Assembly (NCBI RefSeq): GCF_001428865.1
Contig: NZ_LMIV01000001.1
Span: forward strand, 1,504,236-1,568,235
DNA: 64,000 bases
Direction of reading: 5' to 3'
Source: Sphingomonas sp. Root241
Lineage (GTDB): Bacteria; Pseudomonadota; Alphaproteobacteria; Sphingomonadales; Sphingomonadaceae
Shown here: piece after piece, positions 41,879 to 50,916 of the stretch
How positions within the stretch are numbered: the stretch's first letter is position 1
Layout of the letters: each line of letters starts with the position of its first letter
Position numbers and translations under genes: made by a program
Notes under the pieces: model-generated
Database searches by the model: none
Told to the model about the DNA's origin: nothing
Seen by the model: the letters and a program-made list of their open reading frames with translations, nothing else

Positions 41879-42444
41879 TGCCTCAGCCATTCCGCGACAA
41901 CCCGGGGATAAAGACGATGTTCCTCGGCGAGCACGCGCGCAGCGAGGGTTTCGGAGGTGTCGCCGGGCAGCACCGGCACTTCGGCCTGGCCGAGGATCTC
42001 GCCGCCGTCGAGTTCCTCGGTGACGACGTGCACCGAGCAGCCGGCGAGCGCGTCGCCGGCGTCGAGGGCGCGCTGGTGGGTGTCGAGACCCTTGTATTTG
42101 GGCAGCAGCGAGGGGTGGATGTTGACGATCCGGCCCCGCCAGGCGTGCACGAAATCGTCGGAGAGGAGGCGCATGTAGCCGGCCAGCGCGATCGCCTCGA
42201 CTCCGGCATCGCGCAGGGCGGCGTCGATCCTCGCCTCGTAGTCCGCCTTGGGCATGCCCTTGGGCGACTGCGCAAAGGTGTCGATGCCCTGTTCGCGGGC
42301 CCAGGCCAGGCCCGCAGCTTCGGGCTTGTCGCTGGCGACGAGTGCTACCTCATAGGGACAATCGTCGGCGCGGGCGGCTTCGACGAGCGACGCCATGTTC
42401 GAACCGCGGCCGGAAATCAGGATGCCGAGCTTCTTGCGGGTCAC
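41875..42444 (-). CDS. purN: Phosphoribosylglycinamide formyltransferase
   Basis: The 189-residue enzyme transfers a formyl group from 10-formyl-THF to GAR in purine synthesis. Signatures are LISGRGSNMASLVEA, IALAGYMRLLSDDFVHAW with the catalytic region RIVNIHPSLLPKYKGLDTHQRAL and CSVHVVTEELDGGEILGQ. It follows purM on the same strand, after a repeat element. Confidence 0.96.
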   Translation of the reverse strand: MTRKKLGILISGRGSNMASLVEAARADDCPYEVALVASDKPEAAGLAWAREQGIDTFAQSPKGMPKADYEARIDAALRDAGVEAIALAGYMRLLSDDFVHAWRGRIVNIHPSLLPKYKGLDTHQRALDAGDALAGCSVHVVTEELDGGEILGQAEVPVLPGDTSETLAARVLAEEHRLYPRVVAEWLRQ

Positions 42445-42447
42445 TGT

Positions 42448-42532
42448 TCAGTGCTCCTGCGAAAGCGGGAGCCCAGGGCAACGAGCGACGACCTTTGCGA
42501 CTCCTGGGCTCCTGCTTTCGCAGGAGCACTGA
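42448..42532. repeat. Inverted repeat with 30-base arms between purM and purN
   Basis: The arm at 42448-42477 (beginning TCAGTGCTCCTGCGAAAGCG) and the one at 42503-42532 (ending GCTTTCGCAGGAGCACTGA) are inverted copies with one mismatch. The central 25 bases are unrelated. It is a variant of the GCGAAAGC palindrome family and could attenuate transcription from purM into purN. Confidence 0.85.
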
Positions 42533-42537
42533 AGGTA

Positions 42538-43632
42538 TCAATCATTATGCGTCGCACTCCAGTCGGCGCGCGCGCTCCAGGTTTCGACGGGTCCGAACAC
42601 GGTGCAGCCGCGCTGTCCCTCTTCGACCACGCCGATGCGGAACACCGTTTCGCCCGCTGCGGTCAGCTCTGCGGCGACGGTCTCCGCATCTTCCGCCGCA
42701 ACCGCCGCAACCATGCCGATTCCGCAGTTGAAGGTACGCGCCATCTCCTCGGGCTCGATATTGCCCTGCGCCTGGAGGAACGCCATCAGCCGCGGCAACG
42801 GCCAGGCAGCGGCGTCGATCCGGGCGTGGCAATTCTCGGGCAGCACGCGGGGGACGTTTTCGAGCAGCCCGCCGCCGGTGATATGCGCGAGGCCGTGGAT
42901 CGTGCCCTTGCGCAGCTGGGGCAGCAGGCTGGCGACGTAGATTCGCGTCGGCGCCATCAACGCGTCGATCAAGCGGACATCCTGATCGAACACCGCGGGG
43001 CGATCGAGCTTCCAGCCCCTGTCGGCGGCGAGTCGGCGGACGAGCGAGAAGCCGTTCGAATGGACTCCGGTCGAGGCGAGGCCGAGCAGCACGTCGCCGG
43101 GGCGGATCGCGCTGCCGTCGAGCAATCGGTCGCGCTCGACCGCGCCGACGCAGAAGCCGGCGAGGTCGTAATCGCCCTCGGCATACATGCCAGGCATCTC
43201 GGCGGTCTCGCCGCCGATCAGCGCGCAGCCGGCCTGACGACAGCCCTCAGCGATCGAGGCGATCACGCGCTCGGCAGTCTGGGGAACCAGCTTTCCGCTG
43301 GCGTAATAATCGAGGAAGAACAGGGGTTCGGCGCCCTGGACGATCAAGTCGTTGGCGCACATCGCGACCAGATCGATGCCGACGCCGTCATGCGCGTCAT
43401 GCTCGATCGCGAGCTTCAATTTGGTGCCGACGCCGTCGTTCGCTGCGACGAGCAGCGGATCGGTGAACCCGGCCGCCTTGAGATCGAACACGCCGCCGAA
43501 TCCGCCCAGCGCGGCATCGGCACCGGGCCGGCGCGTGGATTTCGCCAGCGGGCCGATGGCGCGCACCAGCGCGTTTCCGGCCGCGATCGAGACGCCCGCC
43601 TGGGCGTAGGTGTAACCTTTGGGTTCGCTCAT
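42538..43632 (-). CDS. purM: Phosphoribosylformylglycinamidine cyclo-ligase
   Basis: The 364-residue AIR synthetase is the fifth step of purine synthesis. Signatures are [41 protein letters not shown] and [47 protein letters not shown] and FNCGIGMVA are also intact. The start [13 protein letters not shown] is chosen over an ATG 12 codons upstream. Confidence 0.96.
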   Translation of the reverse strand: MSEPKGYTYAQAGVSIAAGNALVRAIGPLAKSTRRPGADAALGGFGGVFDLKAAGFTDPLLVAANDGVGTKLKLAIEHDAHDGVGIDLVAMCANDLIVQGAEPLFFLDYYASGKLVPQTAERVIASIAEGCRQAGCALIGGETAEMPGMYAEGDYDLAGFCVGAVERDRLLDGSAIRPGDVLLGLASTGVHSNGFSLVRRLAADRGWKLDRPAVFDQDVRLIDALMAPTRIYVASLLPQLRKGTIHGLAHITGGGLLENVPRVLPENCHARIDAAAWPLPRLMAFLQAQGNIEPEEMARTFNCGIGMVAAVAAEDAETVAAELTAAGETVFRIGVVEEGQRGCTVFGPVETWSARADWSATHND

Positions 43633-43663
43633 GCACAGCCGCTTAGCGCCGACTTGTCCTCCC

Positions 43664-43705
43664 GTCACCCCGGCCTATCGCCTCGGCACTTCGGGCGGGG
43701 GTGAC
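43664..43705. repeat. Degenerate GTCACCCCGGC repeat
   Basis: GTCACCCC (43664-43671) and GGGGTGAC (43698-43705) form the inverted ends of a decayed REP-like element in the divergent region between purM and the next gene. The inner GGC...GCC partners are imperfect. It probably descends from the same family as the element at 2227. Confidence 0.5.
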
Positions 43706-43773
43706 GCAGAAACTACCCAATGGGGATAGTTCCGCTTGGATTTCCACGTCCGCTTCGCCAAAAGGGCGGCCGC

Positions 43774-45057
43774 ATGCAGTTGTCCCGCATTTCGCTCACC
43801 ATCGGATTGGCCAGCGCGCTCGCACTTGCGGGCGCGGGCGTGGTCGTCGCGCAGGGGCAGGGCGCAGGTGCCAGCGCCGTGCCGATCGACGCCTCCGGCA
43901 GCTTCGAAGTCTCGGGCGTGCAGGTCGACGTGCACGGCAAGGATGCCGATGCCGCGCGGCAGGGCGGCTGGCGGATCGCTCAGCGCAAGGGCTGGGAAAT
44001 GCTCTCCGAGCGACTCACCGGCAAAAAATCGACGCTGAATGACTCGGCGCTCGATGCGCTCGTCACTGGAATCGTCGTCGAGCGCGAGCAGATCGGACCG
44101 ACGCGCTACATCGCCCGTCTCGGCGTGCTGTTCGATCGCGGCAAGGCCGGCGCGATCCTCGGCGTATCGACGGTGGTGACGCGTTCGCCGCCGATGCTGC
44201 TGGTCCCGCTCGAATTCTCGGGCGGAGTCGGCCGGGTGTTCGAGCGCGAGACCACATGGTCGCGCGCATGGACCCGCTTCCGCAGCGGCGGCAGCACCAT
44301 TGATTATGTGCGTTTGCGCGGCACCGGGCCCGATGCGATGCTGGTCAATGCCGGCCAGACGCTGCGCCGCGGGCGCAACTGGTGGCGTACGATCCTCGAC
44401 CAGTACGGCGCATCCGACGTGCTCGTCGCCGAAGTGCAGCTCCGCCGCGAATATCCGGGCGGACCGATCGTCGGCGTTTTCGCCGCGAGTCACGGTCCCG
44501 ATCGCCGCCCGATCACGAGCTTCGCGCTACGCGTCGACAATGGCGATTCGCTGGATGCGCTGCTCGATGCGGGCATCGTCCGGCTCGATCAGGCGTATCA
44601 GAGGGCGCTCGCGTCCGGCGCGCTGCGCACCGATTCGCTGCTCGTAGTGCGTCCACCTACAACCAAGACCCCCGAACAGCTGGCTGCCGAAGCCGCCGCA
44701 GCGGCTGCCGCAGCCGCGGCTACGCCGGACCCGAACGCCAGCAGCGCAGCGACGGCGAGCTACACTGTCCAGGTCGAGACCCCGAATGTCGCGGCGCTCA
44801 ACGCCTCCGAGTCGGCGGTTCGCAGCTTGCCGGGAATACGCTCGGCGGCGACCACCAGCCTCGCGCTGGGTGGCATCTCGGTGATGCGCGTCTCCTATGA
44901 CGGCTCCCAGGCGAACCTGCGCGCGGCGCTCGAGGCGCGCGGCTGGCAAGTTCAGGAAGGGCCCGGCGTGCTACGCATCCGCCGTGGTGGCGGCGGAGGA
45001 GCCACTCCCGCGGCCTCGCCGACGCCTCAGAACACGGCGACACCGGCGGCCAAATGA
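43774..45057 (+). CDS. Exported protein, DUF2066-like with C-terminal HMA-type fold
   Basis: The 427-residue protein has a signal peptide (MQLSRISLTIGLASALALAG...VVVAQ). An N-terminal region, VDVHGKDADAARQGGWRIAQRKGWEMLSERLTG, resembles DUF2066. After an Ala-rich linker (about 318-340) comes a small domain (SYTVQVETPNVAALNASESAVRSLPGI...) of the ferredoxin-like, heavy-metal-associated type but without the CxxC metal site. It overlaps hdaA by four bases and is divergent from purM, a block seen in sphingomonads. Its role is unknown; a link to envelope or replication control is guesswork. Confidence 0.65.
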   Translation: MQLSRISLTIGLASALALAGAGVVVAQGQGAGASAVPIDASGSFEVSGVQVDVHGKDADAARQGGWRIAQRKGWEMLSERLTGKKSTLNDSALDALVTGIVVEREQIGPTRYIARLGVLFDRGKAGAILGVSTVVTRSPPMLLVPLEFSGGVGRVFERETTWSRAWTRFRSGGSTIDYVRLRGTGPDAMLVNAGQTLRRGRNWWRTILDQYGASDVLVAEVQLRREYPGGPIVGVFAASHGPDRRPITSFALRVDNGDSLDALLDAGIVRLDQAYQRALASGALRTDSLLVVRPPTTKTPEQLAAEAAAAAAAAAATPDPNASSAATASYTVQVETPNVAALNASESAVRSLPGIRSAATTSLALGGISVMRVSYDGSQANLRAALEARGWQVQEGPGVLRIRRGGGGGATPAASPTPQNTATPAAK

Positions 45058-45659
45058 GCCAGCTGCGCCTGCCGCTGGGGCTGCCGGAAGCGCATGAGAC
45101 GGAATTCCTGGTCGGCGAATCGAATGCCCGCGCCGTCCACCAGCTCGAACATTGGGCGACGTGGCCGGTGATGAGCGCGTTGCTCGTGGGCCCGCGCAAG
45201 TCGGGCCGCAGCCTGCTCGCCCGGATCTTCGCCTCGAAGAGTGGCGGAAGGATATTCGACGACGCCGATCGTGCCAAGGAGACCGACATCTTCCATGCCT
45301 GGAACCTGGCGCAACAGGAACGGCGGCCGCTACTGATCGTCGCGGAGGCCGCACCGCCCGTCTGGGAGGTCAAGCTGCCCGATCTACGCTCGAGGCTCGC
45401 GGCCTCGCCCTTGCTCGAACTCGGCCCTCCGGACGACGTGCTGATGCCGCAGTTGATCGAACGTGCCTTCGAAAAGCATTTGCTGCACGCCAAACCGGAC
45501 GTGATCACCTGGGTAGCGAAACGTATCGAACGCAGCCATGTCGCGATCCTGCGCGTTGCCGATGCGCTGGAGTCCGAAACGGACAATCGCCTGTCGATTC
45601 CGGCAGTGCGCGAGGTGCTGGGCGCGAACGGTCTCATAACCGCAACGGACGATCCCTAG
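45054..45659 (+). CDS. hdaA: DnaA-related regulator HdaA
   Basis: The 201-residue DnaA-like AAA+ protein of the Hda group stimulates DnaA-ATP hydrolysis together with the sliding clamp. The N-terminal clamp-binding motif is SQLRLPLGLP. The degenerate Walker A is LLVGPRKSGRSLLAR, and the C-terminal lid is DVITWVAKRIERSHVAILRVADALE. The degenerate P-loop is usual for alphaproteobacterial HdaA. Confidence 0.9.
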   Translation: MSQLRLPLGLPEAHETEFLVGESNARAVHQLEHWATWPVMSALLVGPRKSGRSLLARIFASKSGGRIFDDADRAKETDIFHAWNLAQQERRPLLIVAEAAPPVWEVKLPDLRSRLAASPLLELGPPDDVLMPQLIERAFEKHLLHAKPDVITWVAKRIERSHVAILRVADALESETDNRLSIPAVREVLGANGLITATDDP

Positions 45660-45663
45660 GGCC

Positions 45664-47847
45664 ATGACCAAGGCAGCAAACAAGCGGGCCGAAGAGGGAC
45701 CCTTGATGACCGATAATCCGGGCGAGCCGGTAAAACGCTATTTCAATCGTGAGCTCAGCTGGCTGGCGTTCAATCGCCGTGTGATGGAGGAGGCGTGCAA
45801 TCCCGCGCATCCCTTGCTGGAGCGGCTGCGCTTCCTGTCGATCTCGGGCTCCAACTTCGACGAATTCTTCATGGTCCGCGTCGCTGGGCTTATGGGACAG
45901 CAATTGCAGCGCGTGGAAGCACATTCGGCCGACGGCCGAACGCCGGGCCAGCAGCTCACAGCGATCTCCGAGGAAGCCGAGATCCTCGCCGACAGCCAGC
46001 AGAGCGTATGGAACGACATTCGCGCGCAGCTGACCGAAGTGGGCATCCACGTCCTCGAATCCGACGAGATCGAGGGCAAGACCGAAGCGTGGCTCGAAAA
46101 CCATTTCCGCGAGCAGATCTTCCCGATCCTGACCCCCCAGGCGCTTGATCCCGCGCACCCATTCCCGTTCATCCCCAATCAGGGATCGAGCGTGATCTTC
46201 GACCTGGTGCGGCGCTCGGATCGCGAACCGATCCGCGAGCTGGTGCTGCTGCCGACGACGATGCCGCGCTTCGTGCGGCTACCCGGCGAGCCGGCACGCT
46301 ATGTGGCGGTCGAAGTCCTGCTCAAGCGCTTCACTCATCTGCTCTTTCCCGGATACGACGTGCTCGGATCGGCGGCGTTCCGCGTGCTGCGCGACAGCGA
46401 CATCGAGATCGAGGAAGAGGCGGAGGATCTGGTCCTCACCTTCCGTTCGGCGATCAAACGCCGCCGCCGCGGCCGGGTGATCCGCCTCGAAATGGAGGAC
46501 GGCATCGCTCCGGAGCTGGAAGCGGTGCTCAAGGAGGAGCTGGGCGGCAGCGAGGCGTTGCTGACCGAGACCGGCGGTTTCCTCGGCATCGGCGATCTAT
46601 CGGCGCTGGTGGAGGAGGACCGGCCCGACCTCAAGTTCACGCCCTATTCGGCGCGGTTCCCCGAGCGGATCCGCGAATATGGCGGCGATTGCTTCGCGGC
46701 TATCCGGGCGAAGGACATCCTCGTCCATCACCCTTATGAGAGCTTCGACGTCGTGCTCTCGTTTCTTGGGCAGGCGGCGAGCGATCCAGACGTCGTCGCA
46801 ATCAAGCAGACGCTCTATCGCGCCGGCAAGCAGCCCGCAGTGATCAACGCGCTGATCGCGGCGGCCGAGGCGGGCAAATCGGTGACCGCGGTGGTCGAAT
46901 TGAAGGCACGGTTCGACGAGGAGCAGAACCTCTATTGGGCGACCGCCCTCGAACGCGCGGGCGTGCAGGTCGTCTATGGCTTCATCGACTGGAAGACTCA
47001 CGCCAAGGTCTCGATGGTCGTCCGGCGCGAAGGCAATGGCTATCGTACCTACTGCCATTTCGGGACGGGCAATTATCATCCGATCACCGCGCGCATCTAT
47101 ACCGATCTGAGCTTCTTCACCGCCGATCCGCGGGTGGGGCGCGATGCCGCGCAGCTGTTCAATTACGTCACCGGCTATGTCGAGCCCGCATCGCTGGAGC
47201 TGCTGCACATCAGCCCGCGCGACCTGCGCAACGACCTGGTCGCGCTGATCGACGCGGAGATCGAGCATGTTCGCGCCGGGCGACCCGGGGCGATCTGGGC
47301 GAAGATGAACTCGGTGGTGGACCCCGCGGTGATCGAGAAGCTCTACGAGGCCAGCGCGGCGGGGGTGGAGATCGATCTGATCATCCGGGGCATCTGCTGC
47401 CTGCGCCCCGGGGTTCCCGGGCTGTCGGAGAACATCCGCGTCAAGTCGATCGTCGGTCGCTTTCTCGAGCATAGCCGCGTCTGGGCTTTCGGCAGCGGCA
47501 AGGGGCTGCCGAGCGACGGCGCGAAGCTGTTCATCTCCTCGGCCGACTGGATGCCGCGCAACTTCGATCGCCGCGTCGAGTTCATGCTGCCGATTCTCAA
47601 CAGGACGGTGCATGATCAGGTGCTCGATCAGGTGATGGTCGCCAATCTGCTCGACGACGAGCAGAGCTGGCAGCTCCAGCCCGACGGCCGCTATGTCCGC
47701 GCCGAGCCGGGCGAAGAACCGTTCAACCTGCACCGCTATTTCATGACCAATCCCTCGCTTTCCGGACGCGGCGCCGCGCTCGAGAAGCGCAAACCGGTGC
47801 CGAAGCTGTCGCTCAAGCGGCGGCGCGGGGCGAAGAAGGAACATTGA
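45664..47847 (+). CDS. ppk1: Polyphosphate kinase 1
   Basis: The 727-residue PPK1 reversibly makes polyphosphate from ATP. Characteristic blocks are YFNRELSWLAFNRRVMEEA, FLSISGSNFDEFFMVRVAGL, DPDVVAIKQTLYRAG and RTYCHFGTGNYHPITARIYTD with the phosphorylated His465. GICCLRPGVPGLSENIRVKSIVGRFLEHSRVW carries the second His603. The start at 45664 lies four bases after hdaA. An ATG at 45706, with GAAGAGGGA before it, is a good alternative that removes 14 residues. Confidence 0.96.
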   Translation: MTKAANKRAEEGPLMTDNPGEPVKRYFNRELSWLAFNRRVMEEACNPAHPLLERLRFLSISGSNFDEFFMVRVAGLMGQQLQRVEAHSADGRTPGQQLTAISEEAEILADSQQSVWNDIRAQLTEVGIHVLESDEIEGKTEAWLENHFREQIFPILTPQALDPAHPFPFIPNQGSSVIFDLVRRSDREPIRELVLLPTTMPRFVRLPGEPARYVAVEVLLKRFTHLLFPGYDVLGSAAFRVLRDSDIEIEEEAEDLVLTFRSAIKRRRRGRVIRLEMEDGIAPELEAVLKEELGGSEALLTETGGFLGIGDLSALVEEDRPDLKFTPYSARFPERIREYGGDCFAAIRAKDILVHHPYESFDVVLSFLGQAASDPDVVAIKQTLYRAGKQPAVINALIAAAEAGKSVTAVVELKARFDEEQNLYWATALERAGVQVVYGFIDWKTHAKVSMVVRREGNGYRTYCHFGTGNYHPITARIYTDLSFFTADPRVGRDAAQLFNYVTGYVEPASLELLHISPRDLRNDLVALIDAEIEHVRAGRPGAIWAKMNSVVDPAVIEKLYEASAAGVEIDLIIRGICCLRPGVPGLSENIRVKSIVGRFLEHSRVWAFGSGKGLPSDGAKLFISSADWMPRNFDRRVEFMLPILNRTVHDQVLDQVMVANLLDDEQSWQLQPDGRYVRAEPGEEPFNLHRYFMTNPSLSGRGAALEKRKPVPKLSLKRRRGAKKEH

Positions 47848-47851
47848 CCTG

Positions 47852-49345
47852 ATGGCCACGCTCCTCCGCAAGCCGGAGCAACGCACCGTGCCGGCAAAGG
47901 CGCGCGTGGCGATCATCGACATCGGATCGAACTCGGTGCGCCTCGTGGTCTATGACGGCGCAGCGCGGCTGCCGGCGGTGCTGTTCAACGAAAAGGTGAT
48001 GGCGGGGCTCGGCCGATCGCTCAGCGAGACCGGCGCGATCGACAAATCGGGACTGGCGCGGGCTCGGGGCGCGCTGGCGCGCTTCGCCGCGCTCGCCCGC
48101 GAGATGCAAGTGAGCGAATTGCGTACGGTGGCGACTGCCGCGGTGCGCGACGCCTCGAATGGCGGCGAGCTGATCCGCGCGGCCGAGGCGCTGGGGCTCC
48201 GGGTGGAGCTGCTATCCGGCGAGGAGGAGGCGATGGCCTCGGGCATGGGCGTGCTCTCGGGCATCCCCGAGGCCGACGGCGTGGTGGGCGATCTGGGCGG
48301 CGGCAGCCTCGAACTGGTGCGTGTCGTCGCGGGAACGGTCACCGATCGCGTATCCTTTCCGCTCGGCGTGCTCCGGCTCGGCGTGATCCGCGCGGAGGGC
48401 AAGGGGATGCTCGATCGCAAGGTCGCGAAGCTGTTCGCCGATTCGGGTTGGAGCGGGCGGGGGAAGGGGCTGCCTTTTTATCTGGTCGGCGGATCGTGGC
48501 GCGCGCTCGCGCGGCTCGACATGCACCGCACCGGCTATCCGCTACCGGTGGTGCACCAATATCCGATCGCGCTCGATCGCGTCGGCGATCTGCAGCGCGT
48601 CCTCGCCGAGATTCCGAAGACCGAGCTCAAGGCGATTCCCGACATCTCCAGCGCGCGTATCCCGACCTTGCCCGATGCAACTGCGCTGCTGCTGAGCGTG
48701 CTCAGGCATCTGGGAAGCAGCGGCAGCGTAGTATCGGCTTATGGCCTGCGTGAGGGACTGCTCTATCAGCGGCTCACCCCGACGCAGCGCCTTGAGGATC
48801 CTCTGATCGCCGCGACACGTGACGAAGGCGAGCGCTCGGGCCGCTTCCCCGAGCATGGCGATCTGCTCGACGCGTGGATCGCACCATTGTTCGATGATGC
48901 GCCCGAACTGGCCCGGCTGCGCCACGCGGCGTGCCTGCTCGCCGACGTCGGCTGGCGCGCCAACCCGGAATTCCGTGCCGAACGCGGCATGGAGATCGCG
49001 CTCCACGGCAATTGGGTGGCGATCGACGCGGCGGGGCGGGCGATCCTCGCCCAAGCGCTCTACACGGCGTTGGGCGGCGGCCTCGGCTGCCCCGAGGCGC
49101 TCGGCCGGCTGGCCGACGCAGAGTCGCTGGCGCGGGCGCGGCTATGGGGTTTGGCGATCCGGCTGGGGCAGCGGCTGAGCGGCGGCGTCGCGGCGCCGCT
49201 CAGCCGCTCGCACGTGGCATTGGAGAAAGGCACGCTCACGCTGAGCCTCGATCACCAGGACGAGGCGCTGTACGGCGAGGCGGTCGAGAAGCGCCACAAG
49301 GCGCTCGCCGCAACGTTCGGCAGGGAGCCGGTGCTGGAAGTCTAG
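47852..49345 (+). CDS. ppx: Exopolyphosphatase / Ppx-GppA family
   Basis: The 497-residue ASKHA-fold enzyme has the phosphate-1 loop VAIIDIGSNSVRLVVYDG, the segment RTVATAAVRDASNGGELIRAAEALGL and LSGEEEAMASGMGVLSG. The second loop is VVGDLGGGSLELV. It degrades polyphosphate or (p)ppGpp. It follows ppk1 by four bases, so synthesis and breakdown of polyphosphate share a transcript. The C-terminal half is of the HD-like Ppx type. Confidence 0.93.
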   Translation: MATLLRKPEQRTVPAKARVAIIDIGSNSVRLVVYDGAARLPAVLFNEKVMAGLGRSLSETGAIDKSGLARARGALARFAALAREMQVSELRTVATAAVRDASNGGELIRAAEALGLRVELLSGEEEAMASGMGVLSGIPEADGVVGDLGGGSLELVRVVAGTVTDRVSFPLGVLRLGVIRAEGKGMLDRKVAKLFADSGWSGRGKGLPFYLVGGSWRALARLDMHRTGYPLPVVHQYPIALDRVGDLQRVLAEIPKTELKAIPDISSARIPTLPDATALLLSVLRHLGSSGSVVSAYGLREGLLYQRLTPTQRLEDPLIAATRDEGERSGRFPEHGDLLDAWIAPLFDDAPELARLRHAACLLADVGWRANPEFRAERGMEIALHGNWVAIDAAGRAILAQALYTALGGGLGCPEALGRLADAESLARARLWGLAIRLGQRLSGGVAAPLSRSHVALEKGTLTLSLDHQDEALYGEAVEKRHKALAATFGREPVLEV

Positions 49346-49358
49346 CTAGGCTTCCGCG

Positions 49359-49652
49359 TTATCCGCAGTGCCCGCGGACGATCCTGCCCTTGTCGTCGAG
49401 ATCGAGGTTCAGGCGGGCTTCGCTGAAATCCATCGTCACTGCCATTCCGGGCGAGATCCAGCGGACTGTCTTGGCGCCCGAGAGCCGCATCGCCTGCTTT
49501 TCGACTGCGTCGGTGCGGGTCTTGCCGTTGAGGCTGGCAAGCCCGTCGGCCACGCATTTGCCGGAAGGCGGGGAAGGGGTGGCTTCGGGCCCATCGCCAT
49601 AATGGCACGCGGAGGTGGCGAGAATGGCAAGTGGCAGAAACGCGCGGATCAT
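49359..49652 (-). CDS. Peptidase inhibitor I78 family lipoprotein
   Basis: The 97-residue protein has a lipobox (ILATSAC) and the I78 domain: SGAKTVRWISPGMAVTMDFSEARLNLDLDDKGRIVRGHCG. This is the pattern of periplasmic serine-protease inhibitors of this family. A disulfide between Cys33 and the penultimate Cys96 is plausible. The start overlaps the rnd stop by four bases, so inhibitor and RNase D are co-translated. It converges with ppx. Confidence 0.85.
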   Translation of the reverse strand: MIRAFLPLAILATSACHYGDGPEATPSPPSGKCVADGLASLNGKTRTDAVEKQAMRLSGAKTVRWISPGMAVTMDFSEARLNLDLDDKGRIVRGHCG

Positions 49653-50821
49653 GATGGCTCCTCGGTTCGAGTCATCTTGAGCTTACCATTGCGGACGGTG
49701 AACCCGAGCTGACCCTCCACGAGTTCGAGCGCGTCGCGGCCGAACTGCTCGAAGCGCCAGCCTTCGAGGATCGGCAGGTTCTCGCGCACGCCGGCGGCCA
49801 GCGCTTCCAGATCGTCGGAGCGGGCGAGCAGGCGCGCCGCGACGTTGATCTCCTTGGCGCGGATCTTGAGGAGCAGCTTGAGTAGATCGGCGACCAGCGC
49901 GCCGTCCTTGCCGAGCGCCGGCTTGCGGTCGTCGCGCGCAGGAAGTTCGTCGGCCGACATCGGCTTCGCGCTTTCGAGCGCCGCCATCAGCCGGCCGCCG
50001 ATATCGTTGCCGCCCCAGGTGGGGGAGAGGCCGCGGATTCGTGCCAGATCAACTTGCTTGCGCGGCGGCGTGCCGGCGAGATCGGCGAGCGTCTCGTCCT
50101 TGATGATGCGGCCGCGCGGCAGATCCTTGCCTTGCGCCTCGAGCTCACGCCAACGCGCCAGCGCCTTCAGGCGGCCGAGCACTTCGGGCTTGCGGCTGGA
50201 GACGCGGACGCGCTGCCACGCCTGATCGGGGTCGTTGCGGTAATTCTCGGGATCGGCGAGCCGCTCCATTTCCTGGTCGAGCCAGGCGCCGCGGCCGGTT
50301 TTCCGGAGCTTCTCGAGCATCTTGGGGAAGATCTCGGAGAGGTAGGTGACGTCGCAGATCGCGTAGTCGATCTGGCGCTTGTCGAGCGGGCGGCGGCTCC
50401 AGTCGGTGAAGCGGGCGCCCTTGTCGACGGTGATGCCGAGATAGGTGTCGACGAGGTTCGAATAGCCGATCTGCTCGCCTTGCCCGAGCGCCATCGCCGC
50501 GACCTGCGTATCGAACAGCGGGTGCGGGGTCTTGCCGGTGAGATTGTAGACGATCTCGATGTCCTGGCCGCCGGCATGGAAGACCTTGAGGACATCCTCG
50601 TTGTTGGTCATCAGTTCGAGCAGGGGCGTCATGTCGATCCCGCCCATCGGATCGATCGCCGCGGCCTCCTCGTCATCGGCGATCTGGATCAGGCAGAGCT
50701 CGGGCCAATAGCTGTTTTCGCGCATGAACTCGGTGTCCACGCAGATGTACGGCTTGTTGGCGAAGCGCGCACAGAGATTGGCGAGGGCGGCGCTGTCCTC
50801 GATCAGACCATGGATATGCAT
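49649..50821 (-). CDS. rnd: Ribonuclease D
   Basis: The 390-residue DEDDy 3'-5' exoribonuclease acts on tRNA precursors. [25 protein letters not shown] carries the first D-E pair. [18 protein letters not shown] and [19 protein letters not shown] (D and Y) complete the active site, and the C-terminal HRDC domain contains [32 protein letters not shown]. The start MHIHGLIED is chosen because the frame upstream is not homologous. It is divergent from aspS with 95 bases between. Confidence 0.93.
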   Translation of the reverse strand: MHIHGLIEDSAALANLCARFANKPYICVDTEFMRENSYWPELCLIQIADDEEAAAIDPMGGIDMTPLLELMTNNEDVLKVFHAGGQDIEIVYNLTGKTPHPLFDTQVAAMALGQGEQIGYSNLVDTYLGITVDKGARFTDWSRRPLDKRQIDYAICDVTYLSEIFPKMLEKLRKTGRGAWLDQEMERLADPENYRNDPDQAWQRVRVSSRKPEVLGRLKALARWRELEAQGKDLPRGRIIKDETLADLAGTPPRKQVDLARIRGLSPTWGGNDIGGRLMAALESAKPMSADELPARDDRKPALGKDGALVADLLKLLLKIRAKEINVAARLLARSDDLEALAAGVRENLPILEGWRFEQFGRDALELVEGQLGFTVRNGKLKMTRTEEPS

Positions 50822-50916
50822 CGGGGGCCCATATACTGGTCTTCGGGTTGACAAAAGGGTGCGTGAGGGGAAAGCGCACGCCACTGTTGATCCCTCACGC
50901 AAAAGTTGAAATCTCG

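Noticed and set aside
50848..50876. Full sigma-70 promoter for aspS based on TTGACA
   Set aside because: The -35 is perfect but no acceptable -10 lies 16-18 bases downstream, so it is only mentioned in the gene entry.
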